A stretch of 64,000 nt of DNA from Saccharopolyspora phatthalungensis (GCF_014203395.1 NZ_JACHIW010000002.1:930001-994000); one strand, 5' to 3'; shown: positions 18,269 through 27,655, counted from the first letter of the stretch. Notes: generated by a model from the letters alone, not told the origin. A program made the numbers and translations.

Positions 18269-19386
18269 CAGTCCAGCGAACCGATGTCGCGGCGGCGGAG
18301 GCGGTGGTCGTCGGCTACCACGACCTCCTCTCCGCAGTAGCCGAATTATTCGTCCGCCGCGGGGTTCCGCGAGCACGCGCCGCCACCGCTGCGACCGCCC
18401 TCTGCTACGGCGATCTGGCCGGGATGGAGTCGCACGGCGTGTTCAACCTCGGAAGGCTGTACCTGCCACTGTTCGACTCCGGGCGGGTCGACCCGGTCGC
18501 GGAACCCCGGATCGTCACGGATCTGGGTGCCTGTGCGGTCATCGACTCGAATCGCGCGCTCGGGCTGTGGTCGGCCGCCGAGGCGATGGACTCCGCGGTC
18601 GAGCGCGCCCGGCAACACGGCATCGGGCTGGTCTCGGTCCGCAACGCGACGCATTTCGGCTGCGCCGGGTTCCATGCGGCCCGCGCCGCGGAGCAAGGCA
18701 TGATCGGTGTGGTGGCGAGCAACTGCGGCGGCCAGCGGATCGCCCGGCCGCCCCGAGGTGCCGTCACCATGCTCGGCACCAACCCGCTCAGCGTCGCGGC
18801 ACCCGCTCTCGACGGCTACCCGTTCGTCCTGGACATGAGCACGACGGTGGTCCCAACCGGGCGGATCCGCCTTTACGCGCATCGCGGCGAGCGCATTCCC
18901 GAGGGGTGGCTCCAGGACGACGCCGGAAATGCGGTGACCGACCCGACCGCGTTCGACGGCGGCGACGCCCACCTGCGCTGGCTCGGTGGCGACCCGAGCA
19001 CCGGCGCCGACAAGGGGTTCGGCCTGGGACTGGCCGTCGAACTGCTCGCCGCCGCACTATCGGGAGCGGCACTCGGCCCCGCCCCCGAAGCGCTTAATGG
19101 CGACGGTCGCCCACATGGCCGCGACGACGACATTGGATTCTTCCTCCTCGCCATCGCACCTGAAAAGTTGCGGCCCGAGGACGATTTCCACGACATAGTG
19201 CGCTCGCTGTTCGGCACCCTGCTGGCCTGCCCCGCGGGCGACGACGGGGCCCCGGTGCGCTATCCGGGCTGGCACGAGGCAGAACGCGCCCGGACTCGGC
19301 TGCGCGACGGCATCCAGATCCCGATTCGCCTCTACCAAGAACTCTGCGACCTCGGGGTCGTCGGCCCGGCCAACGGAGCCATCTGA
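18265..19386 (+). CDS. Ldh_2-family (malate/L-lactate-type) NAD(P) dehydrogenase
   Basis: 373 residues with hallmarks of the Ldh_2 (YlbC/AllD/DpkA) fold: GDLAGMESHGVFNLGR, VRNATHFGCAGFHA with the catalytic His, GTNPLSVAAP and KGFGLGLAVELLAAALSGA. Family members reduce 2-keto acids, diketo-sugar acids or cyclic imines. The ATG overlaps the preceding stop (ATGA) and the stop overlaps the next ATG by one base (TGATG), so it is in the middle of a fully coupled operon. The substrate is unknown. Confidence 0.82.
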   Translation: MTVQRTDVAAAEAVVVGYHDLLSAVAELFVRRGVPRARAATAATALCYGDLAGMESHGVFNLGRLYLPLFDSGRVDPVAEPRIVTDLGACAVIDSNRALGLWSAAEAMDSAVERARQHGIGLVSVRNATHFGCAGFHAARAAEQGMIGVVASNCGGQRIARPPRGAVTMLGTNPLSVAAPALDGYPFVLDMSTTVVPTGRIRLYAHRGERIPEGWLQDDAGNAVTDPTAFDGGDAHLRWLGGDPSTGADKGFGLGLAVELLAAALSGAALGPAPEALNGDGRPHGRDDDIGFFLLAIAPEKLRPEDDFHDIVRSLFGTLLACPAGDDGAPVRYPGWHEAERARTRLRDGIQIPIRLYQELCDLGVVGPANGAI

Positions 19387-20309
19387 TGTCGGCACGCCGC
19401 ATCGGCATCGTCGGGCTCGGAGTCATCTCGAAGTTCTACCTCGCCGCATTGACCCGGTTGCCGCACTGGGAGTTGGCCGCGGTGTGTGATGTGCGCGATT
19501 CCGCACTGGCGCCGCACCGCGAACACGCCCCCTGCTACCGCGACCACCGGTCGATGCTGGCAGCGGCGGACCTCGACGCCGTCGTTGTCACGGTTCCCAA
19601 TGACGCGCATGCCGAGGTCTGCCGGGACGCGCTGCTTGCCGGGATCCCGGTCTGCGTGGAGAAGCCACTGGCCATCTCCGGCATCGAAGGGCGTGAGCTG
19701 GACGCCTTGGCTCGCGAACGAGGAATCCCACTTTTCACCGCGTTTCACCGGCGCTACAACGACAATGTGCTCGCCCTGCGACGGGAGCTGCCCGCTGATG
19801 CTCGCATCGAATCCTTGCGTGTCCGGTATCTCGAACGCATCGAGGAACATATCGGTTCGGATACCTGGTACCTCGATCCGCAGCGCTGCGGTGGCGGATG
19901 CGTAGCGGACAACGGTCCGAACGCATTCGACCTCGTCCGCCAGTTTCTCGGCGACGTCGAGGTGTCCGGCGCGGATGTCCGGCACGACGAGGCGGGGATC
20001 GACCGCCATGCTCTCATCGAGCTGCGGTCGGCGGAAGGCAACGCCGCCACGGTCGAACTCGACTGGTCGTACCCCGGCGAAATTAAGGACGTCGAAGTGC
20101 GGCTGGACAACGGAACCGTGCTGCGGGCCGACATGCTGGCACACCACTCGGGGTTCAAATCCTCACTGTGGCACGAGTACGTCGGCATCCTCGAAGACTT
20201 CGCCGACACCGTCTCGACCGGGTCCACCACGAGCGACGGGCTCGCCGCCTTGGAGCTGGTGGAGGCGAGCTATCGCAAACAACGGTCCACAACGATAGTC
20301 CAGGAGTGA
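19386..20309 (+). CDS. Gfo/Idh/MocA-family oxidoreductase, second copy
   Basis: 307 residues. RIGIVGLGVISKFYLAAL is the N-terminal Rossmann loop; VCVEKPLAISG carries the EKP signature lysine; DNGPNAFDLVRQFLGDV lies in the substrate domain with the conserved Asp. It is clearly diverged from the paralogue at 15101, so the two probably act at different positions or in opposite directions. Translation is coupled to the dehydrogenase upstream. Two bases separate it from the start of the small gene that ends the operon. Confidence 0.82.
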   Translation: MSARRIGIVGLGVISKFYLAALTRLPHWELAAVCDVRDSALAPHREHAPCYRDHRSMLAAADLDAVVVTVPNDAHAEVCRDALLAGIPVCVEKPLAISGIEGRELDALARERGIPLFTAFHRRYNDNVLALRRELPADARIESLRVRYLERIEEHIGSDTWYLDPQRCGGGCVADNGPNAFDLVRQFLGDVEVSGADVRHDEAGIDRHALIELRSAEGNAATVELDWSYPGEIKDVEVRLDNGTVLRADMLAHHSGFKSSLWHEYVGILEDFADTVSTGSTTSDGLAALELVEASYRKQRSTTIVQE

Positions 20310-20311
20310 TC

Positions 20312-20734
20312 GTGACAAACTACGACGAGGACGGCGCCAAGCGAGCGGTGCGAGGGACCCTCGTCAAAGTCCTGCTGCACCGGCGGACCGAGCGCGGCAT
20401 GTCGCTCGAACCGCATGCGAGCCGCTGTGTGCGCCGCGGCGAAGTCCACGAGCTGGTCACGACCGATCACCGGGAGACCGCACCGGGTTCTCGCATCGAC
20501 CGCGTCGGCTTCCTCGGCTTCGCCGAACTCGGCTGCGCGGGAGTCATCGATCGCGGCGACGAGTTCTGGATCGACGACAGCTTGATCGGCACCGTGCTGG
20601 GTTTCGACGCCTGCCACTTCCCCAACCACTACAACATCCTCATCCGGACCGAACGCCTTCTCACCGGTGGCGAGCTGGGCCTGCGCCCGGAGATGCGGGT
20701 CGGCTTCAACCCGGCTCTGGTCGCCGCCTCCTGA
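20312..20734 (+). CDS. Small conserved-looking protein of unknown function
   Basis: 140 residues; no fold recognised with confidence, although the C-terminal sequence DACHFPNHYNILI gives a faint memory of a domain of unknown function found beside biosynthetic genes. It is mostly beta in character (KVLLHRRTE, GVIDRGDEFWI, GTVLGF) with two His and a Cys close together in DACHFPNHYN that could bind a metal. GTG start with CAGGAG six bases upstream. It is the last gene of the rightward operon and is followed directly by hairpins. Co-transcription suggests a pathway role. Confidence 0.6.
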   Translation: MTNYDEDGAKRAVRGTLVKVLLHRRTERGMSLEPHASRCVRRGEVHELVTTDHRETAPGSRIDRVGFLGFAELGCAGVIDRGDEFWIDDSLIGTVLGFDACHFPNHYNILIRTERLLTGGELGLRPEMRVGFNPALVAAS

Positions 20735-20741
20735 TCACCCA

Positions 20742-20817
20742 AAACCCAACAGACGGGCGATTTCAATGGAAATCAGCACGTTGATTTCCAATCTCCAACC
20801 CAGTGTTGGGTTATACC
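20742..20817. terminator. Hairpin cluster between convergent genes, with a second GATTTC-n4-GAAATC copy
   Basis: GATTTCAATGGAAATC (20759-20774) is a perfect 6-bp stem with an AATG loop, 24 bases after the rightward operon's stop. It is followed by a partial copy (GATTTCCAATC) and by CAACCCAgtgTTGGGTT, which reaches the stop codon of the regulator on the other strand. The outer AACCCAAC also pairs with GTTGGGTT. This probably terminates transcription from both sides. Confidence 0.6.
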
Positions 20818-22271
20818 CGGGTCTCGTGCACGGCGGCGTGAACTTCCGTGCGCAATTGCGCCATGTCTGATGATTTCGCGGCAAACGGCTCGGCGGCGTC
20901 GGCAATGGCCTGCAGACGGTTCCGGCTCCGGCGTGACGAAAGCCCGTTGACCGCCGCGATCGCTTCCTGGCCGATCCGCATGCCGGCGTCGAGGTCTCCG
21001 CCGCGGATGTAGAGCTCGGACAGGTTCGTCAGTTGGACCGCGCGCGTTCGAGCGTAGGTGAGATCGGAATCGTTGACAACGACGTCCAGCTGTTCGACCG
21101 CTGTCGGCACGAACTCGGGCTGGGTGCGGGCCAGCAGATGCATCGAATACGCCCGGTGCGACGCGATTTCGGCTTCGGTGATGTGGCGGAGCCAGGGCGG
21201 CACGGTGTCCGGCTGGATCGTCGCGAACGTCTCGCCCTCCATGTTCAACGAGTCGTGGCACTGGTCAGCATTGCCGAGCGTAGCGTGGCAGAAAGCCCGA
21301 TTGGTGTAGAGATCGGCGCGTACGCTCGTGCTCGCGCCGTGGAGGCTGGTGTTAGCGACGTTGAAGCCGTGTTCGACCAGGCGCAGCGCCGAGCGCCCTT
21401 GGTGGCTGGGGTCGTGGCCCTCTCGCAGGGCATGGTACGAGGCGTCGAGTAGCACCGCGATCGTCAGGTCGGTGCTGCGAGGGTGTTGTTCGGCGCGCTT
21501 GGCGCGGTTGAGGGCGAAAAGCAACAGCTGCTTGGTCTGATCGAGCGCTTCGATGTCCCAAGATGCCTTGCCCGCGATCCACGCCAGGTACCCGATCGCC
21601 AGGTCGACCCGTGCCCGGACCTCCTCTGTGCAGAGTGCGTCGTCGAAGGAACGGACCGCTTGCAGCTGTGCCAGGGCGGCCGAATGGATCAACCCGCCGC
21701 CCTGTGCACCGACGGTTTGGCGGAACCAGTCGGCCGTGTTCTCGATTGCTTCGGCATCGGCTACCCCGATGCGGCGTCGCGGTACCGATTCGGCCTGAGA
21801 GGGCAGCATCTCACTCAGACGGGCGATATCGGGATGGAGCGTGGAGCTCATCGTGATCCCGAGGACGATCGAGAGGAAATCTCTGCGTTCCACTCGGCTC
21901 ACCTCCCTATTGAGGTCCAGGTTGCCAGATTCGGTGCCAAAACCCAACAGATGAGGCGGTATCCGTAGCGTGTTGGCGAGTCGTGCGACAAGTAGTACGT
22001 CCCGCAGATTTCGCTTGCCTCGTTCAACCAGCGAGACCATCTGCTGGGTGAGGCCGGTGAGTTCGGCGAACCGCTGCTGCGACAGCCCTGCGGCCTTGCG
22101 CACGGCCCGAAACACCTGGCAGAACTCGTAATTCCCGAGAGCGCGCTGGAGCTCGGGCGCGTCGTAGAAGCCCGCCGGAACCACCGGCTTTGTCCGGCTG
22201 CACGGGGCACATGTCGAATCGGAATTGCCTGCGCGCAAACACGAACCACACTCGGTGCACCGACGCCGCAT
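20811..22271 (-). CDS. XRE-family regulator with N-terminal zinc ribbon and TPR-like C-terminal domain
   Basis: 486 residues. Residues 5-24 carry CTEC...CAPC, a probable zinc ribbon. About residues 45-105 contain a helix-turn-helix (AAGLSQQRFAELTGLTQQMVSLVERGKRN), and the rest is helical repeat sequence of the kind found in large actinomycete regulators such as NsdA. The ATG at 22271 follows GAGG at nine bases; the frame extends upstream but without a better start. It is convergent with the unknown biosynthetic operon and directly beside it, so it may be its regulator or an independent developmental gene. No operator resembling the 12-base repeats at 15017 is seen in its own upstream region. 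Confidence 0.78.
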   Translation of the reverse strand: MRRRCTECGSCLRAGNSDSTCAPCSRTKPVVPAGFYDAPELQRALGNYEFCQVFRAVRKAAGLSQQRFAELTGLTQQMVSLVERGKRNLRDVLLVARLANTLRIPPHLLGFGTESGNLDLNREVSRVERRDFLSIVLGITMSSTLHPDIARLSEMLPSQAESVPRRRIGVADAEAIENTADWFRQTVGAQGGGLIHSAALAQLQAVRSFDDALCTEEVRARVDLAIGYLAWIAGKASWDIEALDQTKQLLLFALNRAKRAEQHPRSTDLTIAVLLDASYHALREGHDPSHQGRSALRLVEHGFNVANTSLHGASTSVRADLYTNRAFCHATLGNADQCHDSLNMEGETFATIQPDTVPPWLRHITEAEIASHRAYSMHLLARTQPEFVPTAVEQLDVVVNDSDLTYARTRAVQLTNLSELYIRGGDLDAGMRIGQEAIAAVNGLSSRRSRNRLQAIADAAEPFAAKSSDMAQLRTEVHAAVHETRV

Positions 22272-22461
22272 TCGAGAGTTCCTCACAATTTGGGAAAACA
22301 GGTGGATTCTGGAAACCATCACACCTGTAACGCACCCAAGCGTGTCGCGCAACAACGACAGTTGTACCACCGCGGTTGTGGGACGACGGACGCCAGAAGC
22401 GTCGTACCGTGCCGTACTGGCCCGTGTCCGTGAACCCCCTACACCACCAGGCATATGCGTC

Positions 22462-22496
22462 GCGGCCGGTGACCCCCGCTGGGGGCCACCGGCCGC
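22462..22496 (-). terminator. Strong hairpin after the calerythrin gene
   Basis: Sixteen-base arms (GCGGCCGGTGACCCCC and its near-perfect complement, one mismatch) flank a three-base loop, starting 14 bases beyond the stop of the leftward calerythrin gene. No U-rich tail, as is common in high-GC actinomycetes. Confidence 0.7.
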
Positions 22497-22509
22497 TTAA
22501 TCACGCATG

Positions 22510-23037
22510 TCAGCCCAGCAGCTCGACGTCCAGCTGACCGAAGTGGTACTTTCGCACCGCGGCGAGCAACTCGTCGACCGACAGCTCACCGTTGCCGTTC
22601 GTGTCTACCTTGGCGAAAGCGTCCTGCGCCTCGGCACGGCTCATGCCGACCCCGGAAAGCCAGGAGGCGAACTCCTCCGCGTTGATCTGGCCGTCGTCGT
22701 TCTTGTCACAGAGACCAACGATGGCCTGCACCACGGGGCCCAGGACGCGGTTGAAGCTCGCCTCGCCCTGCTCGAAGATCAGGTTCTCGTTGACGCGGAC
22801 GAAGTCGCCCCGGGAGATCGAGTCTGCGGTGCCCGCCTCTTGCGCCAGGTAGTCGAACAGCCCGGTGAAGGCATCCGTCAGCGCCCTCGCCTCGGCCGAG
22901 GCGAGGTCCTTGCCGAAGGCACGGGCGACCTTGATGGCCTCCATCTCGAAGTCACCGCGCTCGAGAGTCCCGCTGGCGTCGGAGTCCCACTTCTCGAAGC
23001 GCTTGAGCAGGCGGTCGTTGGCGATGGCAGTAGTCAT
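22510..23037 (-). CDS. Calerythrin-like EF-hand calcium-binding protein
   Basis: 175 residues; close to the 177-residue calerythrin of Saccharopolyspora erythraea as I remember it, including EQGEASFNRVLGPVV, CDKNDDGQINAEEF and VDTNGNGELSVDELL. Four EF-hand positions are visible. Loops DSDASGTLERGDF, DKNDDGQINAEEF and DTNGNGELSVDEL have good calcium-ligand patterns, while the second (around AGTADSISRGDF) is degenerate, as in the known protein. It would bind Ca2+ in the cytoplasm as a buffer or sensor. The ATG at 23037 follows GGAAGGAAAT. It is the best taxonomic marker in the window. Confidence 0.92.
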   Translation of the reverse strand: MTTAIANDRLLKRFEKWDSDASGTLERGDFEMEAIKVARAFGKDLASAEARALTDAFTGLFDYLAQEAGTADSISRGDFVRVNENLIFEQGEASFNRVLGPVVQAIVGLCDKNDDGQINAEEFASWLSGVGMSRAEAQDAFAKVDTNGNGELSVDELLAAVRKYHFGQLDVELLG

Positions 23038-23179
23038 CGTCGCGATTTCCTTCCCTATCAGAATTCAACTACTCAACACGACGCCAAGGATGTCTTGGAC
23101 GTCGTCCCACGCGAGCTCGGTCGAGCTCGTCGCAAGATCGGAATTTCCCCGAATTGATTTGTACTTCCGGGGCATACAT

Positions 23180-24439
23180 TTAAAGCAGCGTGACCCGTGC
23201 GCCGGCCACTTTTCCGCGGGTGTCCAGCAGCGTGCAATCCGCTCGCGCCAGCAACGACATATCAAAACAGCTATGGTCTTGCAGCAAGATCGCCAGGTCC
23301 GCGCCGGCCAACGCCGCGACCAGGCTGGCCACGCGGCTCATTGGCAGGCCGTCCACCCCGAACTCCGGCACGTGCGGGTCGTGGTAGACGACCTCGACGC
23401 CTCGTTCCCGGAGTCCCCTCGCCACCGGTGCGGCAGGTGATTCCCTGGTGTCGGCGACGTCCGGCTTGTAAGAGACACCGAGCAATACGACCCTGGCTCC
23501 GGGCAACGGTTTTCCGAGCTCGGAGAGCAGCGCCGTAGCGCGGCCGACGACGTGCTCCGGCATTCGGGACAGCACGTCCTGGGCCGCCGAGAGCATCCGG
23601 AACGAGAAGCCCTCGACATCGGCTTTGGCCGCGAGGTACCGAGGATCGACCGGGATGCAGTGACCGCCCACCCCGGCGCCCGGACTGAACGGAGCGAACC
23701 CGAACGGCTTCGTGGCGGCGCAGTGCAGGACATCCCACACGTCGATCCCGATCTGATCGCAGAACAGGGCGACCTCGTTGACCAGGGCGATGTTCACGTA
23801 CCGGTAGGTGTTCTCCAGCAGCTTCGCCATCTCGGCTTCACGAGTTCCCCGCGACACCACCAGCGTTTCCACCAGCCGACCATAAAAAGCGACGGCGTGC
23901 TTGGCGCACAGCGGTGTGCAGCCGCTCACCACCTTCGGAGTGTTGTGGATTCCGAAGTGCGCATTGCCCGGATCGATCCGTTCCGGGGAGAACGCGAGGT
24001 GGAAATCCTCGCCGACCCGCAGTCCGCTCTCCCGCTCCAGGATCGGGCGCACGATTTCTTCAGTGGTACCAGGGTAACTGGTCGACTCCAGCACCACGAG
24101 GGTGCCCGCCCGCAGGTGGGCAGCCACGCTGCGAGACGCCGCCCGCACCGCCCCAAGGTCCGGTTGACCGTCCGCCGAAAGCCCGGTGGGCACGCAGATC
24201 ACGACCGTTTCGGCACCGTGGATGGCCGAGGGATCCGAGGTGGCGCGAAAGCCCGCCGATCGCATTTCGGCGATATCCGCTTCGCTGATGTCGCTGATGT
24301 GCGAACGACCGGCGTTCAGGCCGTCCACCACCGAGGCGGAAACGTCGTAACCCACGGTCGACAATCCCGCCGAGCAGGACCGCCGCGCAAGCGGAAGCCC
24401 GACGTAGCCTAACCCGACCACGACGAGATCAACAGGCAT
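23180..24439 (-). CDS. UDP-N-acetylhexosamine / UDP-sugar 6-dehydrogenase (UDPG/MGDP dehydrogenase family)
   Basis: 419 residues with all three parts of the family: NAD domain DLVVVGLGYVGLPLA, central helix region LENTYRYVNIALVNEVA, and the catalytic cysteine in GAGVGGHCIPVDP followed by GVSYKPDVADTRESPA. It oxidises the C6 hydroxyl of a nucleotide sugar to a uronic acid with two NAD+. The pattern is closer to the WbpA/WecC (UDP-GlcNAc/ManNAc) group than to UDP-glucose dehydrogenase, which is an inference. ATG after GAGGAG. No glycan-assembly operon is attached, so the link may be to cell-surface polysaccharide. Confidence 0.85.
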   Translation of the reverse strand: MPVDLVVVGLGYVGLPLARRSCSAGLSTVGYDVSASVVDGLNAGRSHISDISEADIAEMRSAGFRATSDPSAIHGAETVVICVPTGLSADGQPDLGAVRAASRSVAAHLRAGTLVVLESTSYPGTTEEIVRPILERESGLRVGEDFHLAFSPERIDPGNAHFGIHNTPKVVSGCTPLCAKHAVAFYGRLVETLVVSRGTREAEMAKLLENTYRYVNIALVNEVALFCDQIGIDVWDVLHCAATKPFGFAPFSPGAGVGGHCIPVDPRYLAAKADVEGFSFRMLSAAQDVLSRMPEHVVGRATALLSELGKPLPGARVVLLGVSYKPDVADTRESPAAPVARGLRERGVEVVYHDPHVPEFGVDGLPMSRVASLVAALAGADLAILLQDHSCFDMSLLARADCTLLDTRGKVAGARVTLL

Positions 24440-24547
24440 TGAATACTCCTCGCGGGAAGATCGTTCCCGCCTTACCGAACGAAAAGGGGCCGACTCCCGG
24501 CGACGCCGGCGAAACGCCGCCAGGAATCGTGGTGGTGGTCAGCCGAA

Positions 24548-24853
24548 TCAGGCGGAGAAACTGCCGCTACCGGCTGCGACGTGCGAACCCATGCCGGGCG
24601 GGACCGTCAGACTGGGGCCAAGGCAGAACGGATCCCCGTAGATCTTGACGGGCTGGTCAGTCTCGTTGTTCAGCACGTGCGCCGCCGCGGGCAATTTCTT
24701 GCATCCGTCGGGGTTCTGGTACCTCGTCAGCTTGGTGAATTCGTTCTCGAATACGACGACTTCGCCGGTGGCCGCCGCGGCCGGAATTGCGGTGGCAACA
24801 ATCGCGAGGACCGCAACGCAACCAGCGATCAAGGCAGAACCGACTCTACGCAT
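24548..24853 (-). CDS. Small secreted protein
   Basis: 101 residues. A clear Sec signal peptide (MRRVGSALIAGCVAVLAIVA, then TAIPAAAA) predicts cleavage near residue 28. The mature about 73 residues contain two cysteines (NPDGCKKL and GDPFCLGP) that could form a disulfide, and look like a small beta fold. Function not recognised. The ATG has GGGAGGAAGTC upstream. It is 108 bases from the nucleotide-sugar dehydrogenase start and in the same direction. Confidence 0.7.
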   Translation of the reverse strand: MRRVGSALIAGCVAVLAIVATAIPAAAATGEVVVFENEFTKLTRYQNPDGCKKLPAAAHVLNNETDQPVKIYGDPFCLGPSLTVPPGMGSHVAAGSGSFSA

Positions 24854-25767
24854 CGTGACTTCCTCCCAAGATTGAATAACTAAACTGTATGCTATCTAGC
24901 GGGTAAGGGTTTGGCGATGGTCTGGATCAAGGTCACCCGAACAGGTCACGCTCGGTGATTTTCCTTGTTGGTACGTATTTTCTTCGGTACGTCGCAAACC
25001 ATTGGCATGCGCGGATTTCATTGTCCCCGCGCGTTCCTCGCGGACAACACATCAACACTCACCAGCGCCACCAAGGCAGCCAGGATCGAGATCAAAACCT
25101 GCGGCTTGCCTTGCCCGAATACCACGATTCGCTATCCACCACGGGCGCATGATTCACGTCCTGGAGCCCGGCTCCGGACGCCCCGATGTTCCCGATCAGC
25201 GCCAAGGTCGCGTGGTACAGGCCGCAGCCTGCGCACACGAAGGATTCGCATTGCCCTCCCCCTGAACTTGAACCGGACCCCGAACTTGAGCCGATCCCCT
25301 AATCCTCCGACGGCCGGCCCACCGCACTCGGGGTGCCGTCTGTGAGGACGATAGCGCCCCAGCGAAACCTCCGGACCCGCTACCCGAAGCCGGATGCGAT
25401 GGCGCGCATTTCACCCATGACCTGCGAAAAACCGACCGAAAGTGGCTCAGGTTCCGCATTCAGCCCGCTCCGATCACCCCATCGCAACGCTCATGATCAC
25501 CCGATTTGATTAAGTAGGGAAGGAACCCGACTTCGCGCTGGATTCATGCGCGCAAGATCGGTACCCTCCCGCCACCGTCCGGATCGCTCGTCGAACCATG
25601 TGGTCAACGGGCAGGATCGGCTCAGGCGAACGCCATGGAGAGGCCGACCGAGATCGAGGATGGCCAGTCGCCAACGACCGCGCGCATCGTCTGTACACAG
25701 TAGACTTTTTCCGGTCGTGTGAACGTCGCCGCATGGGTGGATTTCGGCTTCCCGGAGAGCGAATCGA
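24854..25767. other. About 0.9 kb with no supportable gene
   Basis: Several overlapping frames exist on both strands, but none has a credible start, ribosome site and protein-like composition. The stretch is somewhat less GC-rich than its surroundings near 24880-25140. It ends where recognisable, but ruined, peptidase sequence begins. Confidence 0.5.
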
Positions 25768-26390
25768 ATGTCGCCCGGCCACGGTGAACGAAAGGGCCAC
25801 CACACCGGACTTCCCGCGGAGGGCACCGTGGACTACGCAAAACTTGCTCCGTCACTTGCGCGCGCTTACGACACGTACGTGGAATCCGGCCGAGAGGGCC
25901 TCGCCGACCGCGTCGACAAGCACGACCTCGCGGGATTCGAGACGGCGGTGCGGGCGTGATCGTGTGCTGCTCCACGGGCAACGACGGTTCGAACCCCATC
26001 CGGGCGGAAGCCGAGGTGAGCAAGGACGAGACGTCGATTCCCTGCAACTACGGCTTCGACAAGAAGTACGGCTCGTTCGGCGTGTTCGGCTGGTATGCCG
26101 GCAAGGACGAGATCGAGATCGCGTTCGAGGCACCCAGCGGGAAGCGGACACCGCTCCAATCCGTGATCACGCGGGAAAGCAGTACACGACGAACGAACTG
26201 GACGGGTGGGAGATCGACCTCTACCACCTCATGGACAAGCGCAACGGGCGTGGTCGCGCTGCTGCTCCAGAAGGAACCCACGCTGGACCCCGTCAAGGTC
26301 AAGTCGAAACTCGCCTACCGCCCGGCGAGCGACGAGAAGCACGACCAAAACGTCTGGGGTGCCGGGCCGATCGACCTCGACGAGATGTGA
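25768..26390 (+). pseudogene. Remnant of an S8 (subtilisin-like) serine peptidase gene
   Basis: An ATG at 25768 opens a frame (PTGL-like N-terminus, VDYAKLAPSLARAYDTYVESGREGL) that stops at 25959. A second frame resumes with VCCSTGNDGSNP, the GNDG region of subtilases, and FGVFGWYAGKDEIEIAFEAPSGKRTP. The reading frame then appears to shift twice (HAGKQYTTNELDGWEIDLY in one frame, GVVALLLQKEPTLDPVKVKSKL in another). The Asp and His parts of the catalytic triad are missing and the middle is shortened. The order of the fragments matches large actinomycete S8 peptidases, so this is read as a decayed gene and not as small genes. Confidence 0.6.
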
Positions 26391-26425
26391 ACCCGTGCAG
26401 GGTTGGCGTTTCCCTGCTGGGACGA

Positions 26426-27655
26426 TCAGGTAGCGACGGCGTCGGCGCGTTCACGTTTCCCTTGCCGGATCAACAACGGCACCACGAAGATCCCGATGAC
26501 AACCACGAGTAGCCAGCTATTGCCATTGATTACGGCGAAAATGTCGTCCTGCACGAGAACTTCGTCCCACGCCATCGGCCGTAGCATCAGCAGGAGCGTC
26601 ATCGCCCCGATTAGGCGCAACAGGCTTCGATATTTCAGCACGAGCCAGCCCCCGAGCAGGACGACCCAGTACATGTGATGCACCCACGTGATGGGCGAGA
26701 GCAGCAATGACACGCATCCCGTGACCATCGCCGACAACACCGGATCACGCGTGAGAAGGCGCCGCGTCTGGGTCGCCCAGAAAGCCAGTACGCCAACCGC
26801 CAGAACACCGAACACGGCACTGGTGACGGACGCATCGAGGCCAACTCTGGACACGAGCCCGTAGAGCGACTGATTCTCAAGATGCCCGATGTCCCACACC
26901 CGACTGGTCATATGCGTCAACTCATACGACCAGAAGCGCCATGAATCATCCGGGAACACGCCCCAGGCGACCACGGCGGCAGCGACGAATACCAACGATG
27001 CCCGGAAGGCGTCTTGATACCGCCGGCAGACAAGCAGGTAAGGGACGAACAGCAGCGCCGTGAGCTTGACGGCGGCGGCAAGGCCGACGAGCCCGCCGGT
27101 GAGCGATCTCGGCAGGAGCCCGAGCACGTCCACGAGCACGAGCACCGTTAGCAGGGCACCCAGTTGGCCCCAGAGCAGGTTCGACAGGCTTGCGGAGCTG
27201 ACCAGCAACAGCGCCAGCAGTATCGCGAACGCGGGGAACTTCTGGCGGATCGAGTTCCCATTGAACCTCCAGGGACCGCGCGCCGCACGCTCAAGCAGCA
27301 CGGCCATGAGCGTGGTCGCGGCCAGCGTGATGATCGTCCACACGATGGCGCTCGGGTGCTTCCCGAGCCAGTAGAGCGGCCACAGCACCAGCGCGGCGAA
27401 CGGCGGATAGTTGAAGGAGTCGTGCACGGCATTGGCATAGTCGTAAAGGGAGTTGCCAGCCGCTCGTTCGGCGATCGCCGAACGGTAGATGTCCAGGTCG
27501 TACTGGAGTGGTTCATCGATACCCACGCCCTGGACGAAGGCCCAGCACAGGGAATACCCATACGCGACAACGAGAAGCGCACCGGAGAGGATAAGCGCCA
27601 ACCATGCCGGCGCTGCGTGGCGATGGGACTTCTCATCAGATCCTGAGGCCGGCAT
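26426..27655 (-). CDS. GT87 / DUF2029-like integral membrane glycosyltransferase
   Basis: 409 residues with about ten hydrophobic segments. The first periplasmic loop, DIYRSAIAERAAGNSLYDYAN followed by NYPPFAALVLWPLYWL, is the arrangement seen in polyprenyl-phosphate-dependent mannosyltransferases of the GT87/DUF2029 group, where the early Asp is catalytic. Such enzymes build lipoarabinomannan-like glycolipids from a lipid-linked sugar donor on the outer face of the membrane. ATG at 27655 after AAGGAGG. Neighbours do not indicate which glycan. Confidence 0.72.
   Translation of the reverse strand: MPASGSDEKSHRHAAPAWLALILSGALLVVAYGYSLCWAFVQGVGIDEPLQYDLDIYRSAIAERAAGNSLYDYANAVHDSFNYPPFAALVLWPLYWLGKHPSAIVWTIITLAATTLMAVLLERAARGPWRFNGNSIRQKFPAFAILLALLLVSSASLSNLLWGQLGALLTVLVLVDVLGLLPRSLTGGLVGLAAAVKLTALLFVPYLLVCRRYQDAFRASLVFVAAAVVAWGVFPDDSWRFWSYELTHMTSRVWDIGHLENQSLYGLVSRVGLDASVTSAVFGVLAVGVLAFWATQTRRLLTRDPVLSAMVTGCVSLLLSPITWVHHMYWVVLLGGWLVLKYRSLLRLIGAMTLLLMLRPMAWDEVLVQDDIFAVINGNSWLLVVVIGIFVVPLLIRQGKRERADAVAT

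Noticed and set aside
3004..20734. Assignment of the locus to C7N-aminocyclitol, AHBA or spectinomycin-type pathways
   Set aside because: No sugar-phosphate cyclase, AHBA synthase signature or glycosyltransferase is present; only general family resemblance.
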